Source of the DNA: Oceanihabitans sediminis
Lineage (GTDB): Bacteria > Bacteroidota > Bacteroidia > Flavobacteriales > Flavobacteriaceae
Assembly: GCF_003337215.1 (NCBI RefSeq)
Contig: NZ_QPIG01000002.1
Span: forward strand, 310,001 to 374,000
Direction of reading: 5' to 3'
DNA length: 64,000 nt
Positions within the stretch are counted from its first letter, which is position 1, and each line of letters begins with the position of its first letter. The notes beneath the pieces are model-generated. The model saw only the letters and a list, made by a program, of their open reading frames with translations, was not told the origin of the DNA and ran no database searches. Both the position numbers and the translations under genes were made by a program. Below, piece after piece: positions 25,054-35,014 of the stretch.

Positions 25054-26229
25054 ATGAAAAATATATTTTCAAACTTACTTTTCAAAGTTTTTATTGCAAT
25101 TGTTTTAGGTATACTATTCGGTCAATATTTACCTGAGTCTATAAACAGAATATTTACAACTTTTAATGCTTTTTTCGGACAGTTCTTAAGCTTTTCTATT
25201 CCATTAATTATCATGGGTTTAATCATGCCTGCCATTTCTGATTTAGGAAAAGGAGCAGGTAAATTACTGTTAATTACAACTATAATAGCCTATGGTTCTA
25301 CTTTATTTTCTGGATTTATAACATATTTCACCACATCGAATATATTTCCGCAGCTTTTAGAGTCGCATGTAAACAATGCTTCACAAATCTCTGATTCAGG
25401 ACAAGATCTAATTCCTTATTTTAGTATTAACATACCTCCTATTTTAGATGTTATGTCGGCTTTAGTTTTTGCTTTTATAATAGGTTTAGGTCTTTCTTTT
25501 CAAGAGAAATCAAGTTTAAAATTGGTTGTTAAAGATTTTCAAAAAATAATCATGCAACTAATTGAAAATGTAATTGTTCCTCTTTTACCTTTATTTATAT
25601 TAGGCATATTCGTTAGCATGTCGTTCAATGGTAAAGTGTTTTCCATCCTATCGGTATTCATGAGTATTATTGGTGTAATTTTCGCTCTACACATTTTATT
25701 ATTACTACTCCAATATACTATAGCAGGAGTGCTTATAAAACAAAACCCTTTAAAACTATTATCTAAAATAATGCCTGCATATTTTACAGCCTTAGGAACG
25801 CAGTCTTCTGCTGCTACTATTCCTGTAACTTTAAAACAAACTATAAAAAATGGGGTTTCAGATAAAATAGCAGGTTTCGTTATACCACTGTGCGCAACTA
25901 TACACCTATCTGGAAGTATTATGAAAATAACCGCATGCGCAATGGCATTAATGATCTTGCAAGGAATGCCTTTCAGCTTTACACTTTTTGCCGGATTTAT
26001 CTTTGTTTTAGGTATTGCTATGATTGCAGCACCAGGTGTTCCTGGAGGAGCAATAATGGCAGCCGTAGGAATTCTGCAATCTATGTTAGGCTTTAATGAA
26101 GAAATGGTCGGTTTAATGATTGCATTATATATAGCTATGGATAGTTTTGGTACAGCCTGCAATGTTAGTGGTGATGGAGCTATTTCTATAGTTGTAGATA
26201 AAATAACGAAAGAAAAACTTGTAGCATAA
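25054..26229 (+). CDS. Dicarboxylate/amino acid:cation symporter (DAACS/SDF family)
   Basis: A 391-residue polytopic protein of the glutamate/aspartate/C4-dicarboxylate symporter family. The N-terminal FKVFIAIVLGILFGQYLPE, the serine-rich TQSSAATIPVTL hairpin and the late GVPGGAIMAAVG and SFGTACNVSGDGA segments match the substrate- and Na+-binding core. The usual Asn-Met-Asp-Gly motif is replaced by SGSIMKI, which I read as a variant cation site. It probably imports glutamate, aspartate or dicarboxylates. Its neighbour fumC makes a C4-dicarboxylate link possible but unproven. Confidence 0.87.
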   Translation: MKNIFSNLLFKVFIAIVLGILFGQYLPESINRIFTTFNAFFGQFLSFSIPLIIMGLIMPAISDLGKGAGKLLLITTIIAYGSTLFSGFITYFTTSNIFPQLLESHVNNASQISDSGQDLIPYFSINIPPILDVMSALVFAFIIGLGLSFQEKSSLKLVVKDFQKIIMQLIENVIVPLLPLFILGIFVSMSFNGKVFSILSVFMSIIGVIFALHILLLLLQYTIAGVLIKQNPLKLLSKIMPAYFTALGTQSSAATIPVTLKQTIKNGVSDKIAGFVIPLCATIHLSGSIMKITACAMALMILQGMPFSFTLFAGFIFVLGIAMIAAPGVPGGAIMAAVGILQSMLGFNEEMVGLMIALYIAMDSFGTACNVSGDGAISIVVDKITKEKLVA

Positions 26230-26342
26230 CCAACAATAATCCGTTTGATTACAGTTAATTAAAACGCTACTTTATATTAAAATGTAATTCTTTTACAAAA
26301 GAATAATTATTTCTAAAACACCTTAAAATAGACTTAAAATTG

Positions 26343-26350
26343 TAAATTTG
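26343..26350 (+). promoter_or_regulatory. -7 element TAAATTTG for fumC
   Basis: An exact TANNTTTG match 61 bases before the fumC ATG. Confidence 0.5.
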
Positions 26351-26411
26351 CATTTGTTCAAATATTTACATTTTTAAGAATTAAAATAATCAATATATCA
26401 TTATTAAAGCA

Positions 26412-27809
26412 ATGGAATACAGAATTGAGAAAGACACAATGGGCGAAGTAAAAGTGCCTGCAGATAAACTTTGGGGAGCACAAACAGAACGTTCTCGTAA
26501 CAACTTTAAAATTGGTGCACCAGCATCTATGCCATTAGAAATTGTACATGGTTTTGCTTATCTTAAAAAAGCAGCTGCTTATACAAACTGTGAACTTGGT
26601 GCCTTAGCCGTTGAAAAACGTGATCTTATTGCAAAAGTTTGTGATGAAATTCTAACTGGAATGCACGATGATCAATTTCCACTAGTTATTTGGCAAACAG
26701 GTTCTGGTACGCAAAGTAACATGAACGTAAATGAGGTTATTGCAAATAGAGCACACCAAATTGCCGGTAATGTTATAGGCGAAGGTGAAAAAACAATTCA
26801 ACCAAATGATGATGTAAACAAATCACAATCTTCAAACGACACATTCCCAACAGGAATGCATATAGCTGTTTATAAGAAAATCGTAGAAAATACAATTCCT
26901 GGAGTAACACAACTTCGAGATACTTTAAAAAAGAAATCAGAAGAATTTAAAGATGTAGTGAAAATAGGAAGAACGCATTTAATGGATGCTACTCCACTTA
27001 CACTTGGTCAGGAATTTTCTGGCTATGTTTCTCAATTAGACCATGGCTTAAAAGCATTAAACAATACTTTAGAACATTTAAGCGAACTTGCTTTAGGAGG
27101 AACTGCTGTAGGAACAGGTTTAAACACACCAAAAGGTTACGCGAAACGTGTTAGCGAATATATTGCTGAATTTACAGGACTACCTTTTATTACTGCTCCA
27201 AATAAATTTGAAGCGCTTGCTGCTCACGATGCTTTTGTAGAAACACACGGTGCCTTAAAACAACTAGCAGTTTCATTAAATAAAATTGCAAACGATATTC
27301 GTATGATGGCTTCTGGTCCTCGTTCTGGAATTGGAGAAATCATTATTCCTGCTAACGAACCTGGAAGTTCTATTATGCCAGGAAAAGTAAACCCAACACA
27401 ATGTGAAGCTTTAACTATGGTTTGTGCACAAGTTATGGGTAATGATGTTGCTGTTACTGTTGGTGGTACACAAGGACATTATGAATTAAATGTTTTTAAA
27501 CCAATGATGGCTGCAAACTTATTACAATCAGCACAACTTATTGGTGATGCTTGTGTAAGTTTTGATGTAAACTGTGCTGCAGGTATCGAACCAAACCACG
27601 CAGTTATTAAAGAGTTATTAAACAATTCTTTAATGCTTGTGACTGCTTTAAATACTAAAATAGGATACTATAAGGCTGCAGAAATTGCAAACACAGCACA
27701 CAAAAATGGAACTACTCTTAAAGAGGAAGCTATTAACCTTGGCTACGTTTCAGCTGAAGACTATGATGCTTGGGTAAAACCAGAAGACATGGTTGGTGGT
27801 TTGAAATAG
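26412..27809 (+). CDS. fumC: Class II fumarate hydratase
   Basis: FumC hydrates fumarate to L-malate in the TCA cycle and needs no iron-sulfur cluster. The 465-residue protein has the N-terminal [21 protein letters not shown], the substrate-site [11 protein letters not shown] and the TGRTH-equivalent [10 protein letters not shown]. The superfamily signature [15 protein letters not shown] is complete. It has its own promoter element, and a strong terminator follows, so it is expressed alone. Confidence 0.96.
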   Translation: MEYRIEKDTMGEVKVPADKLWGAQTERSRNNFKIGAPASMPLEIVHGFAYLKKAAAYTNCELGALAVEKRDLIAKVCDEILTGMHDDQFPLVIWQTGSGTQSNMNVNEVIANRAHQIAGNVIGEGEKTIQPNDDVNKSQSSNDTFPTGMHIAVYKKIVENTIPGVTQLRDTLKKKSEEFKDVVKIGRTHLMDATPLTLGQEFSGYVSQLDHGLKALNNTLEHLSELALGGTAVGTGLNTPKGYAKRVSEYIAEFTGLPFITAPNKFEALAAHDAFVETHGALKQLAVSLNKIANDIRMMASGPRSGIGEIIIPANEPGSSIMPGKVNPTQCEALTMVCAQVMGNDVAVTVGGTQGHYELNVFKPMMAANLLQSAQLIGDACVSFDVNCAAGIEPNHAVIKELLNNSLMLVTALNTKIGYYKAAEIANTAHKNGTTLKEEAINLGYVSAEDYDAWVKPEDMVGGLK

Positions 27810-27822
27810 ACTGTCTTTATTT

Positions 27823-27864
27823 AAAAAAAATTAAGCGTTAGCAAATTGCTAACGCTTTTTTATT
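27823..27864 (+). terminator. Terminator after fumC
   Basis: A perfect stem AAGCGTTAGCAA with its complement and a three-base loop, with an A run before it and a T run after it. Confidence 0.85.
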
Positions 27865-27895
27865 TTCTTAATTTTAGCATTTATAATATAAGTCT

Positions 27896-29131
27896 ATGAC
27901 AACACTAATAACAAACATAAAAGAACTACTTCAAGTTAGAGATACAAACGTATTGAAACTCTCTGGAGAAGAAATGAAAACACTTCCTACAATTAAAAAT
28001 GCTTTTCTTTTAATCAAGCATGATACTATTGTAGAATACGGAAAAATGGAAGAACTTACTTCTTTAGAAGCAGATCAAGTAATCGATGCAACAGGTAAAA
28101 TAGTTTTACCTACTTGGTGTGATTCCCATACACACATAGTATATGCTGGTAACAGAGAACAAGAATTTGTAGACAGAATAAATGGCCTAAGCTATGAAGA
28201 TATTGCAAATCGTGGTGGTGGAATTTTAAATTCTGCCGAAAAACTTCAAAATACAAGCGAAGATGAATTATACGAACAATCTATTCATAGACTAAAACAT
28301 GTAATGAAACTTGGTACTGGAGCTATCGAGATTAAATCTGGTTACGGATTAACAACCGATTCCGAATTAAAGATGCTTCGTGTTATAAAGCGAATTAAAA
28401 AGGAATTTCCTGTTAAGGTAAAAGCTACATTTTTAGGAGCTCATGCATTACCAAAAGCTTATAAAGAAGACAAAAAAGGCTACCTTGACTTGATGATAAA
28501 CGAGATGCTTCCTAAAATTAAAGAAGAAAATCTAGCACATTACGTAGATGTGTTTTGTGAAAAAGGATACTTCGATTTAGAAGATACAGAGCGTATTATA
28601 GAAGCTGGAAAAAAACACGGATTGACGCCTAAAATACACGTGAATCAGTTTAATGCTTTTGGCGGAATTGCCCTTAGTGTTAAACACGGTGCACTTTCTG
28701 TAGATCATTTAGAAGAGCTAAAAGATGAAGATATTGAAGCCTTAAAAGGCAGTAAAACTATTGCTGTTGCTTTACCTTCCTGTTCTTACTTTTTAAGTAT
28801 TCCTTATACTCCAGCAAGAAAAATTATAGATGCAGGACTACCACTAGCTTTAGCTACAGATTATAACCCAGGCTCTACTCCTAGCGGAAACATGAACTTT
28901 GTTGTTAGCACTGCTTGTATTAAAATGAAAATGACACCAGAAGAAGCTATTAACGCAGCGACTATAAATGGTGCTTATGCTATGGGAATTTCTAATGAAT
29001 ACGGAAGTATTACAAGAGGTAAAAAAGCAAATATAATTATTACAAAACCTGTTCCTAGTTATAACTACTTACCTTATTCCTTTGGCGAAAACAATATTGA
29101 AACAGTAATTATTAACGGAGAAGTTATTTAA
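27896..29131 (+). CDS. hutI: Imidazolonepropionase
   Basis: HutI opens imidazolone-5-propionate to N-formimidoyl-L-glutamate, the third step of histidine breakdown. The 411-residue amidohydrolase shows the metal-binding CDSHTHIVYAGNRE, the AIEIKSGYGLT motif, FLGAHALP, and the late LALATDYNPGS aspartate. The next enzyme of the pathway, HutG, is at 30203 beyond an unrelated opposite-strand gene. hutH and hutU are not in the window. A terminator follows. Confidence 0.95.
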   Translation: MTTLITNIKELLQVRDTNVLKLSGEEMKTLPTIKNAFLLIKHDTIVEYGKMEELTSLEADQVIDATGKIVLPTWCDSHTHIVYAGNREQEFVDRINGLSYEDIANRGGGILNSAEKLQNTSEDELYEQSIHRLKHVMKLGTGAIEIKSGYGLTTDSELKMLRVIKRIKKEFPVKVKATFLGAHALPKAYKEDKKGYLDLMINEMLPKIKEENLAHYVDVFCEKGYFDLEDTERIIEAGKKHGLTPKIHVNQFNAFGGIALSVKHGALSVDHLEELKDEDIEALKGSKTIAVALPSCSYFLSIPYTPARKIIDAGLPLALATDYNPGSTPSGNMNFVVSTACIKMKMTPEEAINAATINGAYAMGISNEYGSITRGKKANIIITKPVPSYNYLPYSFGENNIETVIINGEVI

Positions 29132-29140
29132 TTAGAAACA

Positions 29141-29176
29141 AAAAAAGCCTGAAACAATTAAGTTTCAGGCTTTTTT
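29141..29176. terminator. Bidirectional terminator after hutI
   Basis: A perfect stem AAAAAAGCCTGAAAC with its complement and a six-base loop, with A and T tracts. It serves hutI and the convergent coiled-coil gene. Confidence 0.85.
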
Positions 29177-29193
29177 ATAAAATTATAATTTTA

Positions 29194-30075
29194 CTATCTC
29201 AAAGTAAACTCGCTGCTTGATATTAATTCTTTATCATTAAAAACATTCACAATATAGCGTCCTTTTTCAAAATCTTCATCTCTAGGCGCTACAAACTCAC
29301 AAACATCTAAAGCTACATTTTCGTAGTTAAACTTACTAATTACGCTATAATTTAATGTCTGCTCCCCAAAAGTAACCTGTTCGTTTTCTCCTAAAATATT
29401 GTTATTTGGGTCTATAACCTGCACATAAAACTCTTGATCTCCAGCTTGAACTAAATTGTTTTTAGTAACCGTATAACAAACACGAATTTTATCTACTCGT
29501 CTTGCTCTTTCTGTAGGAATAAGTTTTCCTGAACTACGTTCTATTACTCCAAATCCTTTTAAACCAACTGTACTTAAAACCTTTGCTGTTTCTACAACTT
29601 CTGCTAAAGCTGTATTTTGAACTAAAAGAGAATCTGTAAACATAGTACGCTCTTCTAATCTAACTCTAGTGCTATCTAAAGAAGTGGTTAATAATTGATT
29701 TTCTACTTTTAATTTATCATTTTCAACTAAAAGCACATCCATTTCTTTCTGTAATGCAACATATTTCTGTTTGTATCTCCATAAAGTTCCAACATTTGCT
29801 TCAGATACCTTTAAAGAATCTATCAAACCTTGAATACGTTCTTTTGCTTCAACTAACTTCTTATTAGTTACTTCATTTTCACCTATAGCAATCTCATATT
29901 GTTTTGCCATATTATTCAAATCATTCATGATTAAATCCTTATCCTTAGTAAGTTGGATTTCGTTTTCCTTCTTTTCTTGATAAAGTTGCGAAGCGTAAAA
30001 ACCGGTTCCTACAAGTAAAGCGATAGCTATACCTAAAGCAACTTTCATTCCTATATTATTATTTTTTTCTGCCAT
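29194..30075 (-). CDS. Coiled-coil membrane-anchored protein of unknown function
   Basis: A 293-residue protein with an N-terminal transmembrane helix (about residues 10-29, VALGIAIALLVGTGFYAS). A coiled coil of about 130 residues rich in Glu, Lys and Leu (about 32-165) follows, then a globular C-terminal domain (about 170-293) that looks like a beta-sandwich. The C-terminal domain contains cysteines at 214 and in DVCEFVAPRDED. It is a flavobacterial protein of unknown function. It lies on the opposite strand between hutI and hutG and is not obviously part of histidine use. A TATATTTG promoter element is 43 bases upstream. Confidence 0.75.
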   Translation of the reverse strand: MAEKNNNIGMKVALGIAIALLVGTGFYASQLYQEKKENEIQLTKDKDLIMNDLNNMAKQYEIAIGENEVTNKKLVEAKERIQGLIDSLKVSEANVGTLWRYKQKYVALQKEMDVLLVENDKLKVENQLLTTSLDSTRVRLEERTMFTDSLLVQNTALAEVVETAKVLSTVGLKGFGVIERSSGKLIPTERARRVDKIRVCYTVTKNNLVQAGDQEFYVQVIDPNNNILGENEQVTFGEQTLNYSVISKFNYENVALDVCEFVAPRDEDFEKGRYIVNVFNDKELISSSEFTLR

Positions 30076-30117
30076 ATTTTTTTGTTTTCAAGTTTAATTC
30101 CGGAGCTATTATTAGCT

Positions 30118-30125
30118 CAAATATA
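30118..30125 (-). promoter_or_regulatory. -7 element TATATTTG for the coiled-coil membrane protein
   Basis: An exact TANNTTTG match on the minus strand, 42 bases upstream of the ATG at 30075. Confidence 0.5.
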
Positions 30126-30202
30126 TTTATTTTAAATTTTTATAATTCTTATTTAGTGTAAAAAATATGTATTTTTAATTCTTAAAAAATAGTTTATTAC
30201 TT

Positions 30203-31219
30203 ATGGACAAATTGGTTTTATTTAACGATACCAAACTAGATAGCTTATTAAACAAACGCCCAAACGAAACTAAATTTGGCGAACATATTACTACGCTAAC
30301 TTCAGTCTCTAATATATACGAGCAACTTAAAGATTTAGACGTCACTTATGTTGTAATTGGCTTACCTGAAGATGTAGGGGTTTTCGCAAATTACGGAAAA
30401 ACAGGCACTTCTAATGCTTTTGAGGCTACAATTAAAATTTTGTTAAATATTCAAAGTAACCAATTCACTAACGCCAAAAAAGTACTTGTTTTAGGTCATT
30501 TAGATTTTAAAGAAGAACTTGAAAAATTAAAAACACTAGATCAAAGTAAAAAGAAAGACGTCGCAAAAGCCAGAAAAATTGTTTCTAAAATAGACAAATA
30601 TGTCACTAGTTTAGTTCACGATATAGTAAAAGCAGGTAAAAAACCAATTATAATTGGTGGCGGACATAATAATGCCTACGGAAATATCAAGGGTACTTCA
30701 TTAGCGCTTAAAAGCCCTATTAATGCAGTGAATTTTGATGCTCATACCGATTTTAGAGACGAAGAAGGAAGACATAGTGGTAATGGTTTTAGTTACGCTT
30801 TCGCGGAAGGATTTCTGAAAAATTACTTTGTTTTCGGTTTACATGAAAATTATACTTCTAGCAATATATTTTCAACCATGAATAAATTGAAAAACATTCA
30901 ATACAATACTTACGAAGATATTTGTGTACGAAAGAAACTAAAGTTTAAGACTGAAATGGAGCGAGCATTAGAACATGTTGCTTCCAAACCCTTCGGAATT
31001 GAAATAGATTGTGATGCTATTCAAAACACTCCTAGTAGTGCAATGACTCCTAGTGGGTTTTCATTAAATAAAGCTAGAAATTTCATCAATTATTTTGCTA
31101 GTCATAAAAATGCTAGTTATTTACATATTTGTGAAGCTGCTCCTACTGCAGAAACTGAAACACAGATTGGAAAACTTATCACTTACTTGATAACAGATTT
31201 TATAAAGGCTAATGCATAA
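30203..31219 (+). CDS. hutG: Formimidoylglutamase (arginase/ureohydrolase family)
   Basis: A 338-residue ureohydrolase. The manganese ligands lie in IIGGGHNNAYG, in FDAHTDFR (D179, H181, D183) and in GIEIDCDAI. HutG hydrolyses N-formimidoylglutamate to glutamate and formamide, finishing histidine breakdown. The closeness to hutI supports this substrate over arginine or agmatine, for which the sequence alone would be less decisive. No terminator is evident at its 3' end, which faces the end of the unknown-function cluster. Confidence 0.87.
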   Translation: MDKLVLFNDTKLDSLLNKRPNETKFGEHITTLTSVSNIYEQLKDLDVTYVVIGLPEDVGVFANYGKTGTSNAFEATIKILLNIQSNQFTNAKKVLVLGHLDFKEELEKLKTLDQSKKKDVAKARKIVSKIDKYVTSLVHDIVKAGKKPIIIGGGHNNAYGNIKGTSLALKSPINAVNFDAHTDFRDEEGRHSGNGFSYAFAEGFLKNYFVFGLHENYTSSNIFSTMNKLKNIQYNTYEDICVRKKLKFKTEMERALEHVASKPFGIEIDCDAIQNTPSSAMTPSGFSLNKARNFINYFASHKNASYLHICEAAPTAETETQIGKLITYLITDFIKANA

Positions 31220-31240
31220 TCCAACCGAATTTGAAGAACT

Positions 31241-31366
31241 TTAAAATAACTCCAAGATAATTTTTATAAAGAAAAAAATCACAAGCAGAAAAGCTATAGC
31301 TATTAATAGCAAAGTTTTAAACTGCCTGTACTTTATAAGATTATCCCACCAATTTTTGTTACTCAT
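31241..31366 (-). CDS. Small membrane ORF, 41 residues, overlapping the gene upstream
   Basis: The ORF starts MSNKNWWDNLIKYRQF and continues into one hydrophobic helix (about residues 18-37). Its ATG lies within the last codons of the preceding membrane-protein gene (ATGAGTAA, eight-base overlap), the usual arrangement for translational coupling. It has a tryptophan-rich amphipathic N-terminus and a single-span topology. I know no family for it; the overlap and clean membrane pattern are the only evidence. Confidence 0.5.
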   Translation of the reverse strand: MSNKNWWDNLIKYRQFKTLLLIAIAFLLVIFFFIKIILELF

Positions 31367-33083
31367 TCAAAGTAGGTTTCTCCTCTTTAACTAGTTTTTT
31401 TAAAGCTTTAATAGAATCTATCTGACGTTGTAATTTTTCAATTTCTAAAGCCTCTTTATCTATAGATGGAATTGCTTTTATAGAATCTAATATTTTTTGT
31501 GCGGTTTCTACTGTTTTAGTTTCATCAACAAAATAGTAACCAATACCTTCACTTGCTCTCCAAGCTTCGTTTAATTGGTTGTAAACCGTTTCTTCCCATA
31601 AACTAGGTTTCTTAGCGTCAATCCAAATAACATCTCGGTATTCGCTATCTATTAGAGCTAAATCTGGAGTTGCAGATCCGTCAAACTGTGAATTTTCATC
31701 TCGTACTGCAGAAATAGTTCCTAAAAAGAACATACGCTTTCTACCTGCAAGATCTTTAATATAAGGTCTAAATTCAACCGGTTTATTTACCGACCAATCG
31801 TATTCTTTTCTAGATTCAATCACTTTTAACGGCATTGCAGAAACTCCGGCATAACCTTGTTTTTTTGCTGCATGGTCATAGTAATACAATTTATCTGTTC
31901 CGTCTGCAGGAATAAAAACACTAAAAGTTAAACTTGTTCGCTCATCTCCTACTGGCTCTAAGCCAAACCAATGATATAATCCGCTATAAGCACTTATTTT
32001 AGTGTCCGTAAAATCAAAATCGGTAACAAATGGCTGCTGATTTTGGTCGTTTGGTAACACAGGAATCTTAACTGCTGTTTTCATATTCCATGGCAACGGA
32101 TCACTAAATCCGCCTAAGAATTTTAAAGATTCTGCTTGTAAACGAGAAACCTTTTCAGATAAAGTATTTTGTCTTGTTAGGTATGGATAGTTATTCATTT
32201 CTTCTGGAGAAATATAAGTTCCTTTTCCTATTACAATACGCTCTAAATAATCTTTAAAATCATGTTCGCCACTTTCAATAACCATTACTCCTCCAAAAGT
32301 TGGGTACGGAAAGAAAAAGCCTTTCCATTTAATTAAGCTCACAACCTCAACCCATTTTCCAGCATCATCTTTCATATAGTAAGTGTCGCTTGGCTCATAA
32401 TTAAAAAGCATCCACGGATTAAAACGCTGCACTACCGCATTGTAAGTGTTTCGGCTAAACTTTAAAGATTCTCCTATAGAAAAAGTTACGGATATACGAT
32501 TTTCGCTTGAGAAACGAGGAAATGGAGTTGTACTTGATACAGCAAATACTTCTTCTGTATTATCACTCATTCCTTGCCAAACGTATTTTTCTGTTGGCTG
32601 TATTGCCATTGTCCATTTATTAATTCCGTCAACACGTACAAGATGTGGAAGAGAAACATCTTTAGTTTCGCCTACACTTTCGTTCGCCATGGAATAAATA
32701 TTTCTTAATGGCTGAATTCTTTCGTTTCGCGTAAGAGGCAATTCTTCTATTTCAATTTTATTCAAATCATTAAAAACATTGTAGGTTTTAGCATATTCAT
32801 ACATTTTAAACTGCCAACCAACTAAATAAATCATTACGAAGAAAATCGTCATCATGACCAAAGTTCCTGTTCTAGTAACTCCAGATGCTGAACGTCGGAA
32901 TTTTCTAAAACCTAAAAACAAAACCAATACACTAAGCAGAATGACAAAAATGTATTTTCTTAGATATAATAAGGCTGGTTGATAATCATCACGCATCACA
33001 AATAATATAACAAGCAGAATAAGTGAAAATAGTATCACTCGCTTTTTTTGCTTTGAACCTTTATTCCAGTAGTTTTTAATCAT
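31359..33083 (-). CDS. Membrane protein of unknown function with large soluble domain
   Basis: A 574-residue protein with three N-terminal transmembrane helices (about residues 17-31, 43-60 and 75-95), then about 470 soluble residues. The soluble region has aromatic-rich beta-type sequence in its middle (for example FNPWMLFNYEPSD, KWKGFFFPYPTFGG) and a charged helix at the C-terminus (KLQRQIDSIKALKKL). I recognise no domain. It is the last large gene of a same-strand run from 40141, and the 41-residue ORF overlaps its end. Cell-envelope location is likely from topology. Confidence 0.75.
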   Translation of the reverse strand: MIKNYWNKGSKQKKRVILFSLILLVILFVMRDDYQPALLYLRKYIFVILLSVLVLFLGFRKFRRSASGVTRTGTLVMMTIFFVMIYLVGWQFKMYEYAKTYNVFNDLNKIEIEELPLTRNERIQPLRNIYSMANESVGETKDVSLPHLVRVDGINKWTMAIQPTEKYVWQGMSDNTEEVFAVSSTTPFPRFSSENRISVTFSIGESLKFSRNTYNAVVQRFNPWMLFNYEPSDTYYMKDDAGKWVEVVSLIKWKGFFFPYPTFGGVMVIESGEHDFKDYLERIVIGKGTYISPEEMNNYPYLTRQNTLSEKVSRLQAESLKFLGGFSDPLPWNMKTAVKIPVLPNDQNQQPFVTDFDFTDTKISAYSGLYHWFGLEPVGDERTSLTFSVFIPADGTDKLYYYDHAAKKQGYAGVSAMPLKVIESRKEYDWSVNKPVEFRPYIKDLAGRKRMFFLGTISAVRDENSQFDGSATPDLALIDSEYRDVIWIDAKKPSLWEETVYNQLNEAWRASEGIGYYFVDETKTVETAQKILDSIKAIPSIDKEALEIEKLQRQIDSIKALKKLVKEEKPTLNE

Positions 33084-33141
33084 AGTATTTTGTTCGTTCT
33101 GTTTATGCAGAAGTTTTTTTTCTATTTTTTTAGACTCTAAA

Positions 33142-33687
33142 TTATAGTAATCCTTTGTCTTTTAATCGTTCTCTAGCACTTTTAGATTCCTCTTTTGCTT
33201 CCTTATCAACTTCCTCTTTTACTTCATCTTCATTTTCTAAGAGGTTTTCTCCTTTTTCTTTTAGATCCCCTATGAGGTCCTTTCCTTTTTCAATAGTTTC
33301 GTTAAAAACTCCTTCAAAAGATTCACTTTTTTCGTCAATTATTTCACCTGATTTAAAAACTAGATTTGCTATATAAGTTCCTAATAAAATACCGACTATA
33401 GAAGACGCAAAAATAGAAACTCCGTAATAATTACTAAAAACTTTAAAGGGAGTTAAAAACTGAAAAACAACAGCTATAAATAAAAAGGCCCCAGCAACAT
33501 AAAGAAATCTTGGCATAAACGCTTGTTTATAAACGAAGCCTTTTTTGTCGGAAGGTTTCATTTGTAAATCTTTAGAATTTACTAGTTTGTTTACAAAACG
33601 ATAGAAGCCATTGCCGTTGGATTCTCGCCAATAAATAAATATTCCGAAGAGTATTGCTGCAATAAAAATAATAACTTCTAATCCCAT
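33142..33687 (-). CDS. Membrane protein of unknown function with charged coiled-coil tail
   Basis: A 181-residue protein: one N-terminal helix (residues 3-18, VIIFIAAILFGIFIYW), a pair of helices at about 55-110 and a highly charged C-terminal coil (about 118-181, rich in Glu and Lys, ending RERLKDKGLL). It precedes the 574-residue membrane protein by 58 bases on the same strand. The two may form a membrane complex; this is inferred from gene order only. Confidence 0.7.
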   Translation of the reverse strand: MGLEVIIFIAAILFGIFIYWRESNGNGFYRFVNKLVNSKDLQMKPSDKKGFVYKQAFMPRFLYVAGAFLFIAVVFQFLTPFKVFSNYYGVSIFASSIVGILLGTYIANLVFKSGEIIDEKSESFEGVFNETIEKGKDLIGDLKEKGENLLENEDEVKEEVDKEAKEESKSARERLKDKGLL

Positions 33688-33729
33688 TTGTTTGTTTTAA
33701 TAACTTCCTACTAAATTAGTCTAATTTCT

Positions 33730-34965
33730 TTAAATATTGTTACGAATAGTTTTAATAACCCAATCTTTCATAGTGTCTGGCCAAGTTTCATAAGTTTTAT
33801 AAAACTGCTCTTTATCATACCAATACAGAAACAAAACATCTTTTGCAGAAACATTAACCAAAAGTTTCCAAATTAAATCTTGATGTCTTGCATGTAAGGA
33901 GGAATGCGGTTTATGCAAAGCATCGTAAAATTTCTGCTCTACCAAATCCGGTATTTTAAAAGCATTACTTCGTGCTATTCTTTCTAAATAAATTTCTACT
34001 CCATTTACTCTTTTTATCGCTTCAGCATCTATAGCATTCAAATATTTTCTAAAAAGAACCTCATCGTCTAAAATATCTACAATAGGATGTTTGGTTTCTT
34101 TTAATTCCTGAAACAACATCATTTTTTTAACACGCTGGTACTGCGTTGTATTAAGCATTGCTTTTAACTCGCATTCAATAATTAAATGATCGCGAAGCTT
34201 TTTCATAAGTTCTGGCTGCTCTATATGGTAAATCAATACATCATGAATCGTATCTTTTATAGCTTGTTTGTAGGTTTTGATATCTTCAAAAACCACAATG
34301 TCGCTTATAAAATTACGTAAAACATAAATTCCGCCAAGAGCTCTAGTGTAAAAGGAATCTGTTTGAAAGAAAATAGCTGGTAATTCTAAATCTCTATGAC
34401 GTAAATCGCCATAGGTTTTTGCAGAATCTAATAATTGTTGTTGCAGAACTTCATCTATAAAATTATTATCTTTTCTAAATTTTTCAATGAGTTCTAACTG
34501 CTCTTTTTGCTTAGAATACAGCTCGTTAATTAGATGAAAATTAATAGTAACCGATTGGTATTTTAAAACATCTAAAGGTTCGTAAAATGCATCAATATGT
34601 TGGTTAAAATCTAAGCAAATAGCACAATCGCGAGTAATATCATTAATTTTTGTTTCGTAGGAATTAAAAATGAATTTCATCATTTCCCTATCAAAAGTAT
34701 GATATGGAAGGTATACAGGCTTCCCTTTTTGTAGGGGAGTAATAATTATTCCGTGCGGATTTGCATCACCGTGATTTAGATAATGTATATGCTCTTTTTC
34801 TTGTGCAATTTCTGGGCTCCAGCCTTTTCCGTCTATAGAAAAACTAGTGAGTTTCGTTTCTTCAAATCCTAATTTCACAAGGCATTTGTTGTAACGCTCT
34901 ACCAACTTTCCGCTGATTGGAATTAATTCGCTTTGGTATAAATTTGCTTCTATTAATTTTTGCAT
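33730..34965 (-). CDS. DUF6638-like protein of unknown function
   Basis: A 411-residue soluble protein with no signal peptide or membrane segment, beginning MQKLIEANLYQSELIPISG. Notable conserved-looking parts are HYLNHGDANPHGIIITP, a CAICLDFNQHIDAFYEP segment with two close cysteines, and a helical C-terminal half. I believe it matches the flavobacterial DUF6638 family, from memory and unverified. It follows the NUDIX gene with a 49-base gap that contains a REP-like palindrome. Function unknown. Confidence 0.65.
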   Translation of the reverse strand: MQKLIEANLYQSELIPISGKLVERYNKCLVKLGFEETKLTSFSIDGKGWSPEIAQEKEHIHYLNHGDANPHGIIITPLQKGKPVYLPYHTFDREMMKFIFNSYETKINDITRDCAICLDFNQHIDAFYEPLDVLKYQSVTINFHLINELYSKQKEQLELIEKFRKDNNFIDEVLQQQLLDSAKTYGDLRHRDLELPAIFFQTDSFYTRALGGIYVLRNFISDIVVFEDIKTYKQAIKDTIHDVLIYHIEQPELMKKLRDHLIIECELKAMLNTTQYQRVKKMMLFQELKETKHPIVDILDDEVLFRKYLNAIDAEAIKRVNGVEIYLERIARSNAFKIPDLVEQKFYDALHKPHSSLHARHQDLIWKLLVNVSAKDVLFLYWYDKEQFYKTYETWPDTMKDWVIKTIRNNI

Positions 34966-34970
34966 GATTA

Positions 34971-34991
34971 CTTTCCGCGAAAGCGGGAATC
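34971..34991. repeat. REP-like palindrome in an intergenic gap
   Basis: CCGC-GAAA-GCGG forms a stem with a GNRA-type loop, flanked by TTT and AAT. It lies between two cotranscribed genes and resembles GC-rich palindromes scattered in flavobacterial genomes. Confidence 0.45.
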
Positions 34992-35014
34992 TTTATCTTG
35001 TTTTAATGTATCTG

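Noticed and set aside
25539-26162. A 207-residue minus-strand ORF inside the symporter gene
   Set aside because: It overlaps a well-supported symporter gene, has no domain and only mirrors its hydrophobic codons.
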